NCBI RefSeq assembly: GCF_011065895.1
Contig: NZ_JAALCR010000020.1
Span: 82,031 to 146,030 of the forward strand
Direction of reading: 5' to 3'
Length of the DNA stretch: 64,000 bases
Source: Paludisphaera rhizosphaerae
Lineage (GTDB): Bacteria; Planctomycetota; Planctomycetia; Isosphaerales; Isosphaeraceae
Positions within the stretch are counted from its first letter, which is position 1. Every line of letters begins with the position of its first letter. A program made the translations under genes and the position numbers. Positions 36,461 to 45,490 of this stretch are shown piece by piece. The notes beneath the pieces are model-generated. The model ran no database searches. It was not told the DNA's origin and was given only the letters and a program-made list of their open reading frames with translations.

Positions 36461-37144
36461 TTAGCGCGAGTGGCAACCGATGCACTGGTGCTGGAACGCG
36501 AAGCCCGGTGGAGGGTTGAGCCATGTCGCGGCTTCAGCGGCGTACTTGGTGCCTGTGAGGCCGTCGCGGGCCGCCTCAAGCTGCGCGACGGCGTCGTCCT
36601 TGCGGCCCAGGCCCATGTAGGCCTCGGCCAGACCCATACGCAACTCACCCAGGGGATGGGTCCCGATCTTGTCGAAACGGTCTTTCTGGGACTCGTAGAC
36701 GACCTCCAGGTCCCCCGCGGCCTTGGCGAGCATCTCCCCCTTCGTCTCGGCCTGCATGCTCCGCGACGCGGGGAGTAGCACCACGGCGCGGGGGATCCGC
36801 ACACCGACGTCCTTCGGTTCGAGGGCCACGGCGCGATCCATGTCGGCCAGTCCTGTTTGCCAGAGCTTAAGCCCCTCCTCGCGATCCTTCCTGCGGAAAG
36901 CCTGACCTCCCTGGAAGGTTCTCGCGGCTCCTCGCCAGACCAGGGCCTTGGCGTAGTCGGGTTTCTGTTTCAGGGCCGCTTCGCAAGCGTCCAGGCCGCG
37001 AGCCATGGATTTCTCGTCTCCCCGAAACCCGGCGAAGATTTCCTCGCGGACCTTCAGGTCGAAGCGGTCGTCGTCGCCCGCCAGGGCCAGGCTGATGGGC
37101 AGGGCCAGCATCGTCGCGATCAGAAGGCGTCTTCGTCTTCGCAT
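36461..37144 (-). CDS. Exported TPR-type protein ending in a CxxCH motif
   Basis: A 227-aa protein with a leader (MRRRRRLLIATMLALPISLALA). The rest is helical with tetratricopeptide-like units (GLDACEAALKQKPDYAKALVW, GLADMDRAVALEPKDVGVRI, AQLEAARDGLTG). It ends ...FQHQCIGCHSR, a CxxCH motif 7 residues from the end that could be a covalent heme site or a remnant of one. ATG 37144 fits; the GTG at 37156 is open. Function is unknown. Confidence 0.68.
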   Translation of the reverse strand: MRRRRRLLIATMLALPISLALAGDDDRFDLKVREEIFAGFRGDEKSMARGLDACEAALKQKPDYAKALVWRGAARTFQGGQAFRRKDREEGLKLWQTGLADMDRAVALEPKDVGVRIPRAVVLLPASRSMQAETKGEMLAKAAGDLEVVYESQKDRFDKIGTHPLGELRMGLAEAYMGLGRKDDAVAQLEAARDGLTGTKYAAEAATWLNPPPGFAFQHQCIGCHSR

Positions 37145-37861
37145 CTCATCCTCCACGAGGGATCGCCGCAGCCGACTGCCGTTCGGGGCTAATCCGCAGC
37201 CCGGGCGATCTTACCGGGAGATGTTCGTCGCGTCGTGGGTGTTATTGCGGACTGCATCCATCGCGGCGGTTCGCGGACTGCGGATCGACCATCTGACCGA
37301 CGCCCCACCCACACGTGCGATCCCCGGCCTGAGCTCAGCGCCGACGGCGGCGGCTGTGGTGATTGTGCTGATTTTCTGGGCGAGAGCAGGGCGGGTTTCT
37401 GATCTGGCCGGGAACAGAAATTCGGTCTCGGTTGCACACATATCGATAGAGCGACCTTGTTGCGCGATCCCCACTGCGGCCGGACTGATAGGATCGTCGC
37501 GAAGGCGCTTTTCTCCGATGCGGGAATGTGATTCGCGTCAATCGAAGCCAACGTGGAAGGGATCGTAAAGGCTATGGCCGCAACGGTTTTCCCACGATCG
37601 GGAGGTGCCTCCGCGGCGGCGAACGAACCCGATTCGAAGCCGTTCGCGAAGGCGTGCCGCGGCTGGGCCCGCGGCGGCGCCTTCCCCGGCCGATCTCGGG
37701 CGCAAAAGCGTGAGCGGCGATCGAGAAATCGCCGATCGAACCCGATTCCGAGATCCGTTTTCTGCGTTCAACCGACCACGAGGAATGCACTTCCGTCGAA
37801 CCGACCCGCTCGACGGCTGGCGCGAACGAACCCAATTCGGAGGCCGAACCGACCCGCTGGA
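37145..37861. repeat. Intergenic region with degenerate CGAACCCGATTC repeats
   Basis: No gene is visible in this 717-bp gap. Between about 37620 and 37840, CGAACCCGATTCGAAGC, CGAACCCGATTCCGAGA and CGAACCCAATTCGGAGG occur, that is, three close variants of CGAACCCxATTCxxAG. On the minus strand these are TCGGGTTCGTTCG-like. Very similar words (GATCGGGTTCG, TTTGGGTTCGTTCG) recur in another gap at 60160-60190. They may be regulatory sites or decayed repeat elements. Confidence 0.5.
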
Positions 37862-40800
37862 TCACTCCAGGCGAGCCCCTTCGACGGCCAGGTCGATCAG
37901 CCGGTCGATCGGCTGGTCGGCCGCCCAGGAGAGGGCCCGAAGGTGGATGAGGCGGAAGAGCGGGTCGTCGTAGGTCCAGGTGTAGTGGCCGGGGATCGAG
38001 ACGAAGACCCGGCCCTTGCCCTGGCGTCGCGTCCACATCAGGGGCCGGGCGGCGTCTTCCTCGGGGCCGGTGGCGAGGACCTCGATTCGCGACGTGTCGC
38101 CGCGGAGGTTCCAGTAGCTCTCGTCGACCAGGTGGAACTTCGTCGGCAGGCCCTCCGTGATCGGCGACTTCGGGTCGGTGAAGGTCAGGTCGAGGGCCCC
38201 GTGGCGATACTTGGCGCCCGGTCCCCAGGCCAGGCCGATCAGGTCGGCGAGGGCGTCCGGCGACTTCCCCCCGTTGACCGCGAAGTGGATGACGACCAGC
38301 CCGCCGCCGCGGTCGAGATAAGCCCGCAACTTCGCCGCGCGGTCGTCGGACCACCTCGCGTTCATGGAGTTCCAGACAATCACGTCGGAGTCGTCGGCGA
38401 ATTCCAACCCGTCCCCATCCTTGACCTCGCGGACCGTGACGCCGGGGGAGGTTCCCAGCAGTTTGGACCAGCGGTCGAGCCACAGGGGATAGTCGTGCTC
38501 GTCGATCCCGTGGTCCTTGACGCCGGCGGCCAGCGTGATGCGGAGCGGCTTGGCGGCGCCGTCGGCCGGGGCCTTGCGACCCTTCGTCGCGGCCTCCCAC
38601 TCGGCCCGGGTACGGGGCGGCGGGGCGTCGTCGCGGTGGATCGGCGCGGGGGCCGGGGGCTTCTGGAGGAGGAACGCCATCAGGTGCTTGAAGTTCGCCG
38701 GGCCGATCGCGGCGGGGAGCCCCTCGGGCATCGTCGAGATCCCCGTCGGCTTCATCTCCTCCACGTCCGACCGCGACAGGACGATCTCCTCGCCCGTCGT
38801 CAGGCCGACGCGCAGGCGGTTGTCCTCGGTGCGGACCGAGCCGGCCAGACTGCGGCCGTCGTTCAGGGCGATCTGGTAGGCGATGTAATCGGGGTTGATC
38901 GCCGCGCTGGGCTGCGAAACGTCGCGCAGGACCGACTCGAAATCACGCTCGACGAGGTTCGACAGATCGGGGCCGATCTTGCCGCCTTCGCCGCGGATCG
39001 TGTGGCACCTGGAGCATTGGGCCGCGGCTCCGAAGAAGACCTCGCGGCCCTTCCGCCAGTCGCCCCCCGCATATTCAGGAGGGAACGTCGGTTCGGCAGC
39101 CGCCGGCGCAGAGGACTCGTCGCCCACGCTCGCCCACGGCAGCAGCATCCGGCCCGGCGGCAACAGCCGTTCTCGGGCGTCCTCGTTGGTCCGGAAGCTG
39201 AATTCAAGCTCGCCGCCGAAACCCGTCGGGCAGGTGATCGCGAATGGGATCGGAGCTTCGGAGACGGCGTCGAAGGTCAGTGTTACCTCGACGCGGCCGT
39301 TGGGGATCTCCTTGGTCTCGACCTTCGCGCCGGGGGCCTCGACGCGAAGTCGGTGGGGACCTTGGAACGACAGCACGGGCTTCTCCACGGGGAGGACGGA
39401 GTCGACGGTCGATCCCGGCTGGACGGCGGGGCGGAGCAGATCCTTGAGCCGCAGTTGGGTCCGGAGCGAGATCTCGCCCACGGTGGCGGAGTAGGCCCAG
39501 AAGCGTTGGTGCTCGGGGCTGGCGAAGGTCTGGCCTCGCGCCGCGGCCAGGTCGAGATGCGGCAGCCAGGCGACCGCCTTGAGTCGGTGATCGGCCGACT
39601 CCCAGCGGGCCTCAACCCCCGACAGGCTGAAGGCGAGATCCGTTTCGGCTCGCTGGGCGAGCGATACGGCCTTACCGCTCGTTCTTACCGGCGACGTGGT
39701 TCGGCCAAGGCCGGGGAGCGTGACTGCGTAGGGGACCGCCGCCCATTGCGAGTCGGTGGAAAGGATGAGCGTCTGACGGTCGGGGGACAGACTGACGCCT
39801 CGGACGGCCAACGTTTCGCGGGGGGCGGCGAGTTGCATGGCGACCACCGCATAGCCGGGACGGAGCGTCTCGAAGCGATCCGCCGGACCGACGGCGCGGC
39901 CGTATTCGATCTTCGCGCCCTTCGCCAGGTCGTGGAGTGTGGCCGGGTCGAGGGGCCGGTCAAAGGCGATGCGGACCTCGCGAGGCCCGTTCGACCACGC
40001 GAGCGAAGGCCGCGGCAGGTTGGAGCCCGCGTAGCGGACCTTGAACAGCTTGCCTTTCCCTTCGGGGCCGCTCCCCCAGTCGGGCGCGCCGCTGTGGGCG
40101 GCGACCACGAGGGAGCCGTCGGCCCCGACGCAGGCGTCGACCAGCAGCATCCCCGCCGAGGCGATCAGTTCGGTCTTCGCCGCGTACTCGCCGCGGACCT
40201 TGGTCAAGTGGGTGCGATAGAGCTTGCCTCGCGAGTAGCCGGCGACGAGGGCGTCGCCCGCCCACCACTCGGGACCGAACCGGGGTTCGCCGCCGACGCC
40301 GTTGAAGGTCAGGCCGCAGGTCGACTGGTGCTGCGGGGTGTAGTCGAACGTCGAGGGCTCGTCGATCACGTCGGGAAGGTGCTTCGCGTGTCGCGGGGGG
40401 AAGCCGTAATGACGGCCGGGCCGGATGTGCAGGAGTTCGTCGAACGGGTTGCCGTTGGGGAGCCAGGTCGCCCCTTCCTGATCGGTGGCGAAGAGGTCTC
40501 CCTCGGCGTTGAATTCCAGGCCGACGGGGAAGCGGATGCCCGTGGCGACGATCTCGCGACTCTGGAAGTCGGGAGCGACCTTCAGGATCGTCCCGCGCTC
40601 GCTCTTCACGTCGTAATGCGCCTTCCCCTGAGCGTCGATCAGGTAGGCGTTGGTGAAGTTCTGACAGCCCGTGCCGACATAGATCGACCCGTCCGGCCCG
40701 AGCGCGACACCCATCGCATCGACGCTGTGGATCAACTCCGGCCAGCCCTTCGCCACGACGATCTCGCGGTCGGCCCGGTCGTCGCCGTTGACGTCCACGA

Positions 40801-42025
40801 TCAGCACGCACTTCCCCTTGCAGGGGATGAACAGGCCCGAGCCCAGCTTGTACCCCGGCGGCGTCAGGGCCGCGTCGAGCGGCGAGACGATCGAGCCGCG
40901 ACCGTCCCAGAAGAGGTCGGCCCGATCCTCCAACCCGTCTCCGTCGGTGTCGGAGAGGACGTGGATCGTGCCGTCGTAGCAAACGGCGAAGAGCTTGCCA
41001 TCGGGCCGGCGCTTGAGGTTGTTGACGTTCTTCAGGTCGAGGGGAAGCTCATAGACGTCGAAGCCCGGGACGAGCATCTGGAACAGGGGCGGGTTCTTCA
41101 CGGTCTCCAGGCGATGGCCGCTTGTCGTGGGGACTGTCTTCAATACGTCGGTGAGGCCGCGGTGCTTGGCGTCGAGGTAGCCTCGAACGGCGGCGGCCTC
41201 GGCGTCGGTCAGGGCCCGGTCGTAGAAGAGGACCTCGGCGACGTCGCCGTGGAGGAAGCCCTGGACGTACGGGGGCCTCGCCTCATTGCTGTAGAGTCGC
41301 GCGCCGAGGGTTATCCGGTCGAGCCGCATCGGTTCGAGCTTGCGCGGGCGGGGGCGTTGGGGGAGGTCGTCGACGGCCGGCGAGATCCACGCCCCGTCCG
41401 GCCCGACGCCGATCCGGACCGCGAGCGTCAGGAATTCGCCGAACTCGCGGGGCGATTCGAGGACGTTGGCGAAGCCCTGGAATCCGTGGCCTTCAATATT
41501 CAACGTGTCGAACCGCGTCGAGGCGGCTGGACCCAGGTCGACGTTCAGGCCCGACGTGTAGTCGTTCTTGCCGTTCTCCGCCCCGGCCAGGAATCCGCGG
41601 AACATGCCCAGGTTCGAGGCTGGCGCCGTCACGACGAAGACGGTGGCCGCGCGGACGTCGCCGGGGATTCCCTTCGCCTCGAAGCAGTCGTCGACGCCGT
41701 CGAACCGCACGAACGATCGGCCCGAGGCCTGGATGAGCCGAGGCCGGGCTGTCGGCCTCGGCTGGGCGAAGTCGCGACGCTCGCCGGAGGCGTCGGGCCA
41801 GGATTCCATTGGGGCGTTGGGCGAGGCCGCGCCGCCCGGTGGACGGCGGCTGGCGTCGAGCCAGAGGCGAAGGCCTTGCTTGACCGGGAGGTTCGGATCG
41901 GCCCAGGGTTCCACGTCGGCCCGGGAAGGCTTCGTCTGGGCCGCCAGGCAGACCGCCAGGACGGCAAGAAGCCCGGCCTTCGTCAGGAGCCCGGTCGCCG
42001 GCCGTGTGCACAACTGGCGCGTCAT
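37862..42025 (-). CDS. LamG / PVC dehydrogenase / cytochrome c / ThuA-like fusion protein
   Basis: A 1387-aa exported protein with a leader ending AAQTKPSRA. Order: a LamG-type jelly roll (about 45-290; GLRLWLDASRRPP, FVRFDGVDDCFEAKGIPG); a PVC-type membrane-bound dehydrogenase beta-propeller (about 320-600; LKRRPDGKLFAVCYDGTIHV, YVGTGCQNFTN); further beta domains; cytochrome c CSRCHTIRGEGGKIGPDLS near residue 1000; and a ThuA-like domain (about 1165-1380; DVIVWNSMNARWSDDRAAKL, GGGLVVIHFAVNGG). ATG 42025 has a strong AGGAGGAAG site; the frame is open to 42229. A sugar-oxidising periplasmic role is likely, the substrate unknown. Confidence 0.88.
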   Translation of the reverse strand: MTRQLCTRPATGLLTKAGLLAVLAVCLAAQTKPSRADVEPWADPNLPVKQGLRLWLDASRRPPGGAASPNAPMESWPDASGERRDFAQPRPTARPRLIQASGRSFVRFDGVDDCFEAKGIPGDVRAATVFVVTAPASNLGMFRGFLAGAENGKNDYTSGLNVDLGPAASTRFDTLNIEGHGFQGFANVLESPREFGEFLTLAVRIGVGPDGAWISPAVDDLPQRPRPRKLEPMRLDRITLGARLYSNEARPPYVQGFLHGDVAEVLFYDRALTDAEAAAVRGYLDAKHRGLTDVLKTVPTTSGHRLETVKNPPLFQMLVPGFDVYELPLDLKNVNNLKRRPDGKLFAVCYDGTIHVLSDTDGDGLEDRADLFWDGRGSIVSPLDAALTPPGYKLGSGLFIPCKGKCVLIVDVNGDDRADREIVVAKGWPELIHSVDAMGVALGPDGSIYVGTGCQNFTNAYLIDAQGKAHYDVKSERGTILKVAPDFQSREIVATGIRFPVGLEFNAEGDLFATDQEGATWLPNGNPFDELLHIRPGRHYGFPPRHAKHLPDVIDEPSTFDYTPQHQSTCGLTFNGVGGEPRFGPEWWAGDALVAGYSRGKLYRTHLTKVRGEYAAKTELIASAGMLLVDACVGADGSLVVAAHSGAPDWGSGPEGKGKLFKVRYAGSNLPRPSLAWSNGPREVRIAFDRPLDPATLHDLAKGAKIEYGRAVGPADRFETLRPGYAVVAMQLAAPRETLAVRGVSLSPDRQTLILSTDSQWAAVPYAVTLPGLGRTTSPVRTSGKAVSLAQRAETDLAFSLSGVEARWESADHRLKAVAWLPHLDLAAARGQTFASPEHQRFWAYSATVGEISLRTQLRLKDLLRPAVQPGSTVDSVLPVEKPVLSFQGPHRLRVEAPGAKVETKEIPNGRVEVTLTFDAVSEAPIPFAITCPTGFGGELEFSFRTNEDARERLLPPGRMLLPWASVGDESSAPAAAEPTFPPEYAGGDWRKGREVFFGAAAQCSRCHTIRGEGGKIGPDLSNLVERDFESVLRDVSQPSAAINPDYIAYQIALNDGRSLAGSVRTEDNRLRVGLTTGEEIVLSRSDVEEMKPTGISTMPEGLPAAIGPANFKHLMAFLLQKPPAPAPIHRDDAPPPRTRAEWEAATKGRKAPADGAAKPLRITLAAGVKDHGIDEHDYPLWLDRWSKLLGTSPGVTVREVKDGDGLEFADDSDVIVWNSMNARWSDDRAAKLRAYLDRGGGLVVIHFAVNGGKSPDALADLIGLAWGPGAKYRHGALDLTFTDPKSPITEGLPTKFHLVDESYWNLRGDTSRIEVLATGPEEDAARPLMWTRRQGKGRVFVSIPGHYTWTYDDPLFRLIHLRALSWAADQPIDRLIDLAVEGARLE

Positions 42026-42386
42026 GGGAACTTCCTCCTCGCTCCGCGGAAACGGTTCGACGCGACTCGACGCGTGACGCCCGCGACACGCTGCGATTTT
42101 AGCAGCCCCCGGAATGCGCCGAAATCCATCGACGTAATGCGTCTCCGTGTCTTTCTGGAGCGACGAACGATGACAGGAATCGATGATGTCGACTTCCCGC
42201 GACACGGGTTTGAGGGATTGAGTAATCACGGGTTCATTTCTTCGAACGCCCGTCAGAATCCGCGTCCCACGATGCTAGCATCCCGTTCATCCCCCCCGAA
42301 ACCATTAGAAGTTCCTTCCGGTTGGTTGGAGCGGGGGATTTCCCACCTGTTGTTCGTGCAGGCATCTTCAAAAACGAGGGTTAAGC
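42026..42386. other. Divergent intergenic region
   Basis: A 361-bp region between the divergent 1387-aa fusion gene and the PEP-CTERM gene, without a gene. The minus-strand ribosome site lies near 42030-42045. Promoters for both genes should be here; I see no pair of boxes strong enough to call. Confidence 0.5.
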
Positions 42387-43244
42387 ATGCGAATGGGATC
42401 GCTTTCGCGTGGTCGCGCTGCGCTTTGGGCCGCCGCTTTGGTTCTGACCTGCGGGCGCGGGGTGCTCGCCGACAGTACGGTGATCGTCTACGCCAACAAC
42501 GGCTTCCCGGGCGACTCGTACACCAACACCGACCCCTACCCGCCGACCACCAATTTGACCATCCCCATCGGCTCGTCGGGCTGGAAGTACGACAATCTTC
42601 GGCAGCAGACGACGATCGGCGTCAACACGACCTTCGCGCACGACGGCGACGGATCGGTGTATTTCAATTCGAACAGCCCCACGGGCGTCGGCAAGGCCGA
42701 CATTGCGTTGGGGAGCTTCGTCGCGTCGGGCGTTTCGCTGGGCTCGCTCTCGAGCCTGACGGCCCTGGCGTACGACTGGTATCGCTCCAGCGCCAGCACG
42801 AACTCGGCCGTCCAGGCTCCGAGCCTTCGGATCTACGTGAGCAACGGTACGAACAGCGGCTATCTGGTCTGGGAGCCGACCTACAACGGCGTGGCGGTCA
42901 CGACGGACGTCTGGCATACGAGCGACGCTTTCGCCGGCGGAACCGGTCTGTTCTGGGCCAATGGAAGCATCCCCGGCGCCGCCGATCCGATCGCCGGGCT
43001 GAAGACGATCTCGGACTGGAAGAGCCTCCTGTCGGGATACTACGTCACCGGTATCAACTCGGGCGTCGGCTCGGGCTGGAACGGCCAATTCATCGGTGCG
43101 GTCGACGACATCAAGATCGGGTTCGACGGCGTGTCCACGACCTACAATTTCGAGGTCGTCCCCGAGCCCTCCAGCGTGGCTCTCTCACTGATCGCCGGCG
43201 CCTGCGGCCTGGCCGAGGCTGTTCGCCGTCGCCGTTCGCGCTGA
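42387..43244 (+). CDS. PEP-CTERM sorting-signal protein
   Basis: A 285-aa exported protein: signal peptide ending near VLTCGRGVLA, then a beta-rich central part. The C-terminus has VVPEPSSVALSLIAGACGLA and RRRRSR, the PEP-CTERM tripartite signal (PEP, helix, basic end) used by exosortase systems for surface delivery with exopolysaccharide. The central part (about 30-255) contains STNSAVQAPSLRIYVSNGTN and resembles other planctomycete PEP-CTERM proteins. No exosortase is in the window. The function of the body is unknown. Confidence 0.85.
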   Translation: MRMGSLSRGRAALWAAALVLTCGRGVLADSTVIVYANNGFPGDSYTNTDPYPPTTNLTIPIGSSGWKYDNLRQQTTIGVNTTFAHDGDGSVYFNSNSPTGVGKADIALGSFVASGVSLGSLSSLTALAYDWYRSSASTNSAVQAPSLRIYVSNGTNSGYLVWEPTYNGVAVTTDVWHTSDAFAGGTGLFWANGSIPGAADPIAGLKTISDWKSLLSGYYVTGINSGVGSGWNGQFIGAVDDIKIGFDGVSTTYNFEVVPEPSSVALSLIAGACGLAEAVRRRRSR

Positions 43245-43272
43245 TCCTGATTGCAAGGCCGACTTTCACGAG

Positions 43273-43307
43273 GGCGTCGTCGGGGTTCTACGCTCCCCGG
43301 CGACGCC
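43273..43307. terminator. Bidirectional GC-rich hairpin between convergent genes
   Basis: GGCGTCGTCGGGG (43273-43285) pairs with CCCCGGCGACGCC (43295-43307) with one G-T pair and a 9-base loop. It sits 29 bp after the PEP-CTERM stop and 27 bp before the end of the convergent deacetylase gene. There is no T run, so termination would rest on the stem. It is a good candidate for a shared terminator. Confidence 0.55.
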
Positions 43308-43333
43308 TCGCATCGGCGTTTCTGGCGTGGGCG

Positions 43334-44260
43334 TCAGCCTCGGTCGAACCTCGTCGCGAGAGCCTCCACGGTGTCCGCGTGGATCTTCCAGGAAGTCGAT
43401 GCGTATCCTCCCGAGAGGACCATCGCGACAGGTACGCCGCGTTCGCGGGCCTCGGTGACGACGAGCAGGTCGCGGTCGACCAGGTCCTCGGCGGAGAGTC
43501 GGAGGTGGGCCAACGGGTCGCCCTCGAACGGGTCGGAGCCGGCGTTGTAGACGAGCAAATCGGGGCGGAAGTCGTCGAGGATGCGGGGCAGGGAGTCGCG
43601 GACGACGTCGAGGTACTCCTGCCCGATGACTCCGGACGGGAGCGGTCGGGGATGGTCCTCGAGCTCCTTCACGGGAGGGAAGACGGCGGTCTCGAACACG
43701 TCGAAGATCTCGGCCCACTTCCAGGGACCGATTATCGAGGCGGTTCCGTTCCCCTGGTGGGCGTCGAGATCGACGACGAGGACCTTCTCCACTTTCCCCT
43801 CGTCTCGAAGCAGCCGCGCCGCGAGTGGGACGTCCGCGTAGACGCAGAATCCGCCGCCCCACTCAGCGGCCGCATGGTGGAATCCGCCGCCGAGGTTGAT
43901 GGCCATCCCCTCCTCCAGGGCCAACCGGCACGCCAGGATCGTCCCGCCCGTCGCATATCTCATTGGGGCGAGGATCCGCCAGTCGAGGGTCCATCCCGGC
44001 AACCGTCGCAGGATGGGAATCTCCAGGCTCTTCGCGAGCGCCTCGGGATTCCGCGTCGATCGGAGGTACTCTGGCGCGTGCACCTTCAGAAGTTCGTCGC
44101 GATCCACCGGCCTGGGCACGACGAAATCCCCGGCGCGTCGTATCCCGCGCGCGATGAGGGCGTCGTGGATTCGCCGGTATTTCCGGCCGTCGAACGGATG
44201 CCGTCGCTCCAGCCCGAAGGCCGTCAGGTTATAGCGAGGGTGGTAGACGATCGGGACCAT
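43334..44260 (-). CDS. Histone deacetylase-like deacetylase
   Basis: A 308-aa member of the HDAC/AcuC/acetylpolyamine amidohydrolase superfamily. YHPRYN near the N-terminus, GGGFHHAAAEWGGGFCVYAD (catalytic HH pair) and VLVVDLDAHQGNGT (zinc-binding D and H) are clear, with NAGSDPFEGDPLAHLRLS holding the second zinc Asp. Bacterial members deacetylate small acetylated compounds or proteins. It is convergent with the PEP-CTERM gene and divergent from the Rrf2 regulator (44487). Confidence 0.92.
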   Translation of the reverse strand: MVPIVYHPRYNLTAFGLERRHPFDGRKYRRIHDALIARGIRRAGDFVVPRPVDRDELLKVHAPEYLRSTRNPEALAKSLEIPILRRLPGWTLDWRILAPMRYATGGTILACRLALEEGMAINLGGGFHHAAAEWGGGFCVYADVPLAARLLRDEGKVEKVLVVDLDAHQGNGTASIIGPWKWAEIFDVFETAVFPPVKELEDHPRPLPSGVIGQEYLDVVRDSLPRILDDFRPDLLVYNAGSDPFEGDPLAHLRLSAEDLVDRDLLVVTEARERGVPVAMVLSGGYASTSWKIHADTVEALATRFDRG

Positions 44261-44486
44261 GCGTCGGCTCGGAAGGATCGACCCGGGGAAAGCGAGTTGC
44301 CTTGTTCGGCGACTCTGATCCTATTCCCTGCCATCCCCATTATCTCGATGTTCCCGATTTGGATCGGGGGATTCTCGCTCGTCGAGGGGGGAGGTAGAAT
44401 GGAGGCGGGGCGAGACCGAGAGGTTCGGGCGGCGACGGTCGGAGGTCGGCCGGCGCGGCGGGACCGGAGCCATCAAGAGCGCTGGA

Positions 44487-44936
44487 ATGACCGTATCGGC
44501 CAAGTGTTACTACGCGTTACGGGCTATCTACGCCCTCTCCGAGTATCGCGGCTCCGCACCGATGAAGGCCGGCGAGATCGCCGAGAAGCAACACATCCCG
44601 ATCAAGTTCCTGGAGGCGATCCTCAACCAACTCAAGGGAGGGGGATTCGTCAACAGCCGCCGGGGTGCGGAAGGGGGCTACCTCCTTGCCAAGAATCCCG
44701 AGGAGTTGACGATCGGCCAGGTCATCCGGTTCATCGACGGCCCGGTCGCCCCCGTCGACTGCGTCAGCCAGTCGCGCCCCAAGGAGTGCGAGTACCCCGG
44801 CCACTGCCCCTTCTTCGGCTTCTGGGGCCGCGTCCGCCAGGCCATCGCCGACGTCGTCGACCAGACCACGTTCGCCGACCTGGTCAAGGAGAACCGAGAC
44901 CTGGGCTTCGTCTACGTCGCCGACTGGACGATCTGA
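44487..44936 (+). CDS. Rrf2-family regulator with three cysteines
   Basis: A 149-aa regulator. SAKCYYALRAIYALSEYRG with KAGEIAEKQHIPIKFLEAIL is the helix-turn-helix; GGFVNSRRGAEGGYLLAK is the wing. DCVSQSRPKECEYPGHCPFFG places cysteines at 92, 101 and 107, close to the cluster cysteines of IscR (92, 98, 104). A bound Fe-S cluster or thiol switch is therefore likely. It lies before the convergent Met/Cys-rich protein gene; a second Rrf2 gene follows at 46039. Its targets are not evident. Confidence 0.92.
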   Translation: MTVSAKCYYALRAIYALSEYRGSAPMKAGEIAEKQHIPIKFLEAILNQLKGGGFVNSRRGAEGGYLLAKNPEELTIGQVIRFIDGPVAPVDCVSQSRPKECEYPGHCPFFGFWGRVRQAIADVVDQTTFADLVKENRDLGFVYVADWTI

Positions 44937-45025
44937 ACCGCCGCGCGCTCAGCGACGCCGTTGCGAATCGCCCCAGGGAGGCGGTCGTGACGGCGTCGGC
45001 GTTTCGAAGGGGGAAGTCCGTCCGC

Positions 45026-45490
45026 TCAGCAAGAGCAGCAGACGGGCATTCCGTTCATGCAGACGCAGCAGACGCAGCCCGACTTCATCATGGCGGTCAT
45101 GCAGTCGCAGCAGGCCTGGATCATCTTGCAGCATTCGGCGTCGCCGCTGGTGCAGGTGATGCAGACGCCGTCGGCGGTGGGCTCGCACTTGCACATGGCC
45201 ATCGCCATGTTGCAGCAGCACATCATCATGCCGTTCATCATCATGCAGCAGGAGCACATCCCGCCGGCCATCATCGTGCAGAGGTTCTGCATCATCGTCG
45301 CCGACGTCGCGTCGTCGCACTTGCAGACCATCTTCATACCGCCGTCGCACTTCATCATCGTGATGGTGCACCGGGGAACCATCATCCACTGGGGCGTCGT
45401 CGGCATGGCGGAGCCGGTCGGCATCCCCATGTTCATCCCCATCCCCATGTTCATTCCCATCGCGCCACGGTCCATCATCATCGTGGTCAT
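45026..45490 (-). CDS. Met/Cys-rich metallothionein-like protein
   Basis: A 154-aa protein extraordinary in composition: by my count 27 Cys and 38 Met, about 42 percent of all residues. A Met-rich head (MTTMMMDRGAMGMNMGMGMN) is followed by a Cys-rich body with motifs such as CSCC, MMMCCC, CKC, AECCKM, ACCDCM and CVCCVC. No leader peptide is evident. A GGGGAG ribosome site lies 7 bases before ATG 45490; the frame extends to 45517. Such composition suggests binding of soft metals such as Cu(I). I know no named family. It is convergent with one Rrf2 regulator gene and divergent from the 72-aa gene and the second Rrf2 gene. Confidence 0.8.
   Translation of the reverse strand: MTTMMMDRGAMGMNMGMGMNMGMPTGSAMPTTPQWMMVPRCTITMMKCDGGMKMVCKCDDATSATMMQNLCTMMAGGMCSCCMMMNGMMMCCCNMAMAMCKCEPTADGVCITCTSGDAECCKMIQACCDCMTAMMKSGCVCCVCMNGMPVCCSC

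Noticed and set aside
42026..42229. N-terminal extension of the 1387-aa fusion protein
   Set aside because: The signal peptide and strong ribosome site are at ATG 42025; the extension has no protein character.
44938..45025. Possible terminator stem CGACGCCG/CGGCGTCG between convergent genes
   Set aside because: The arms are only 8 bases and about 33 bases apart, with no T run, so it is too weak to call.
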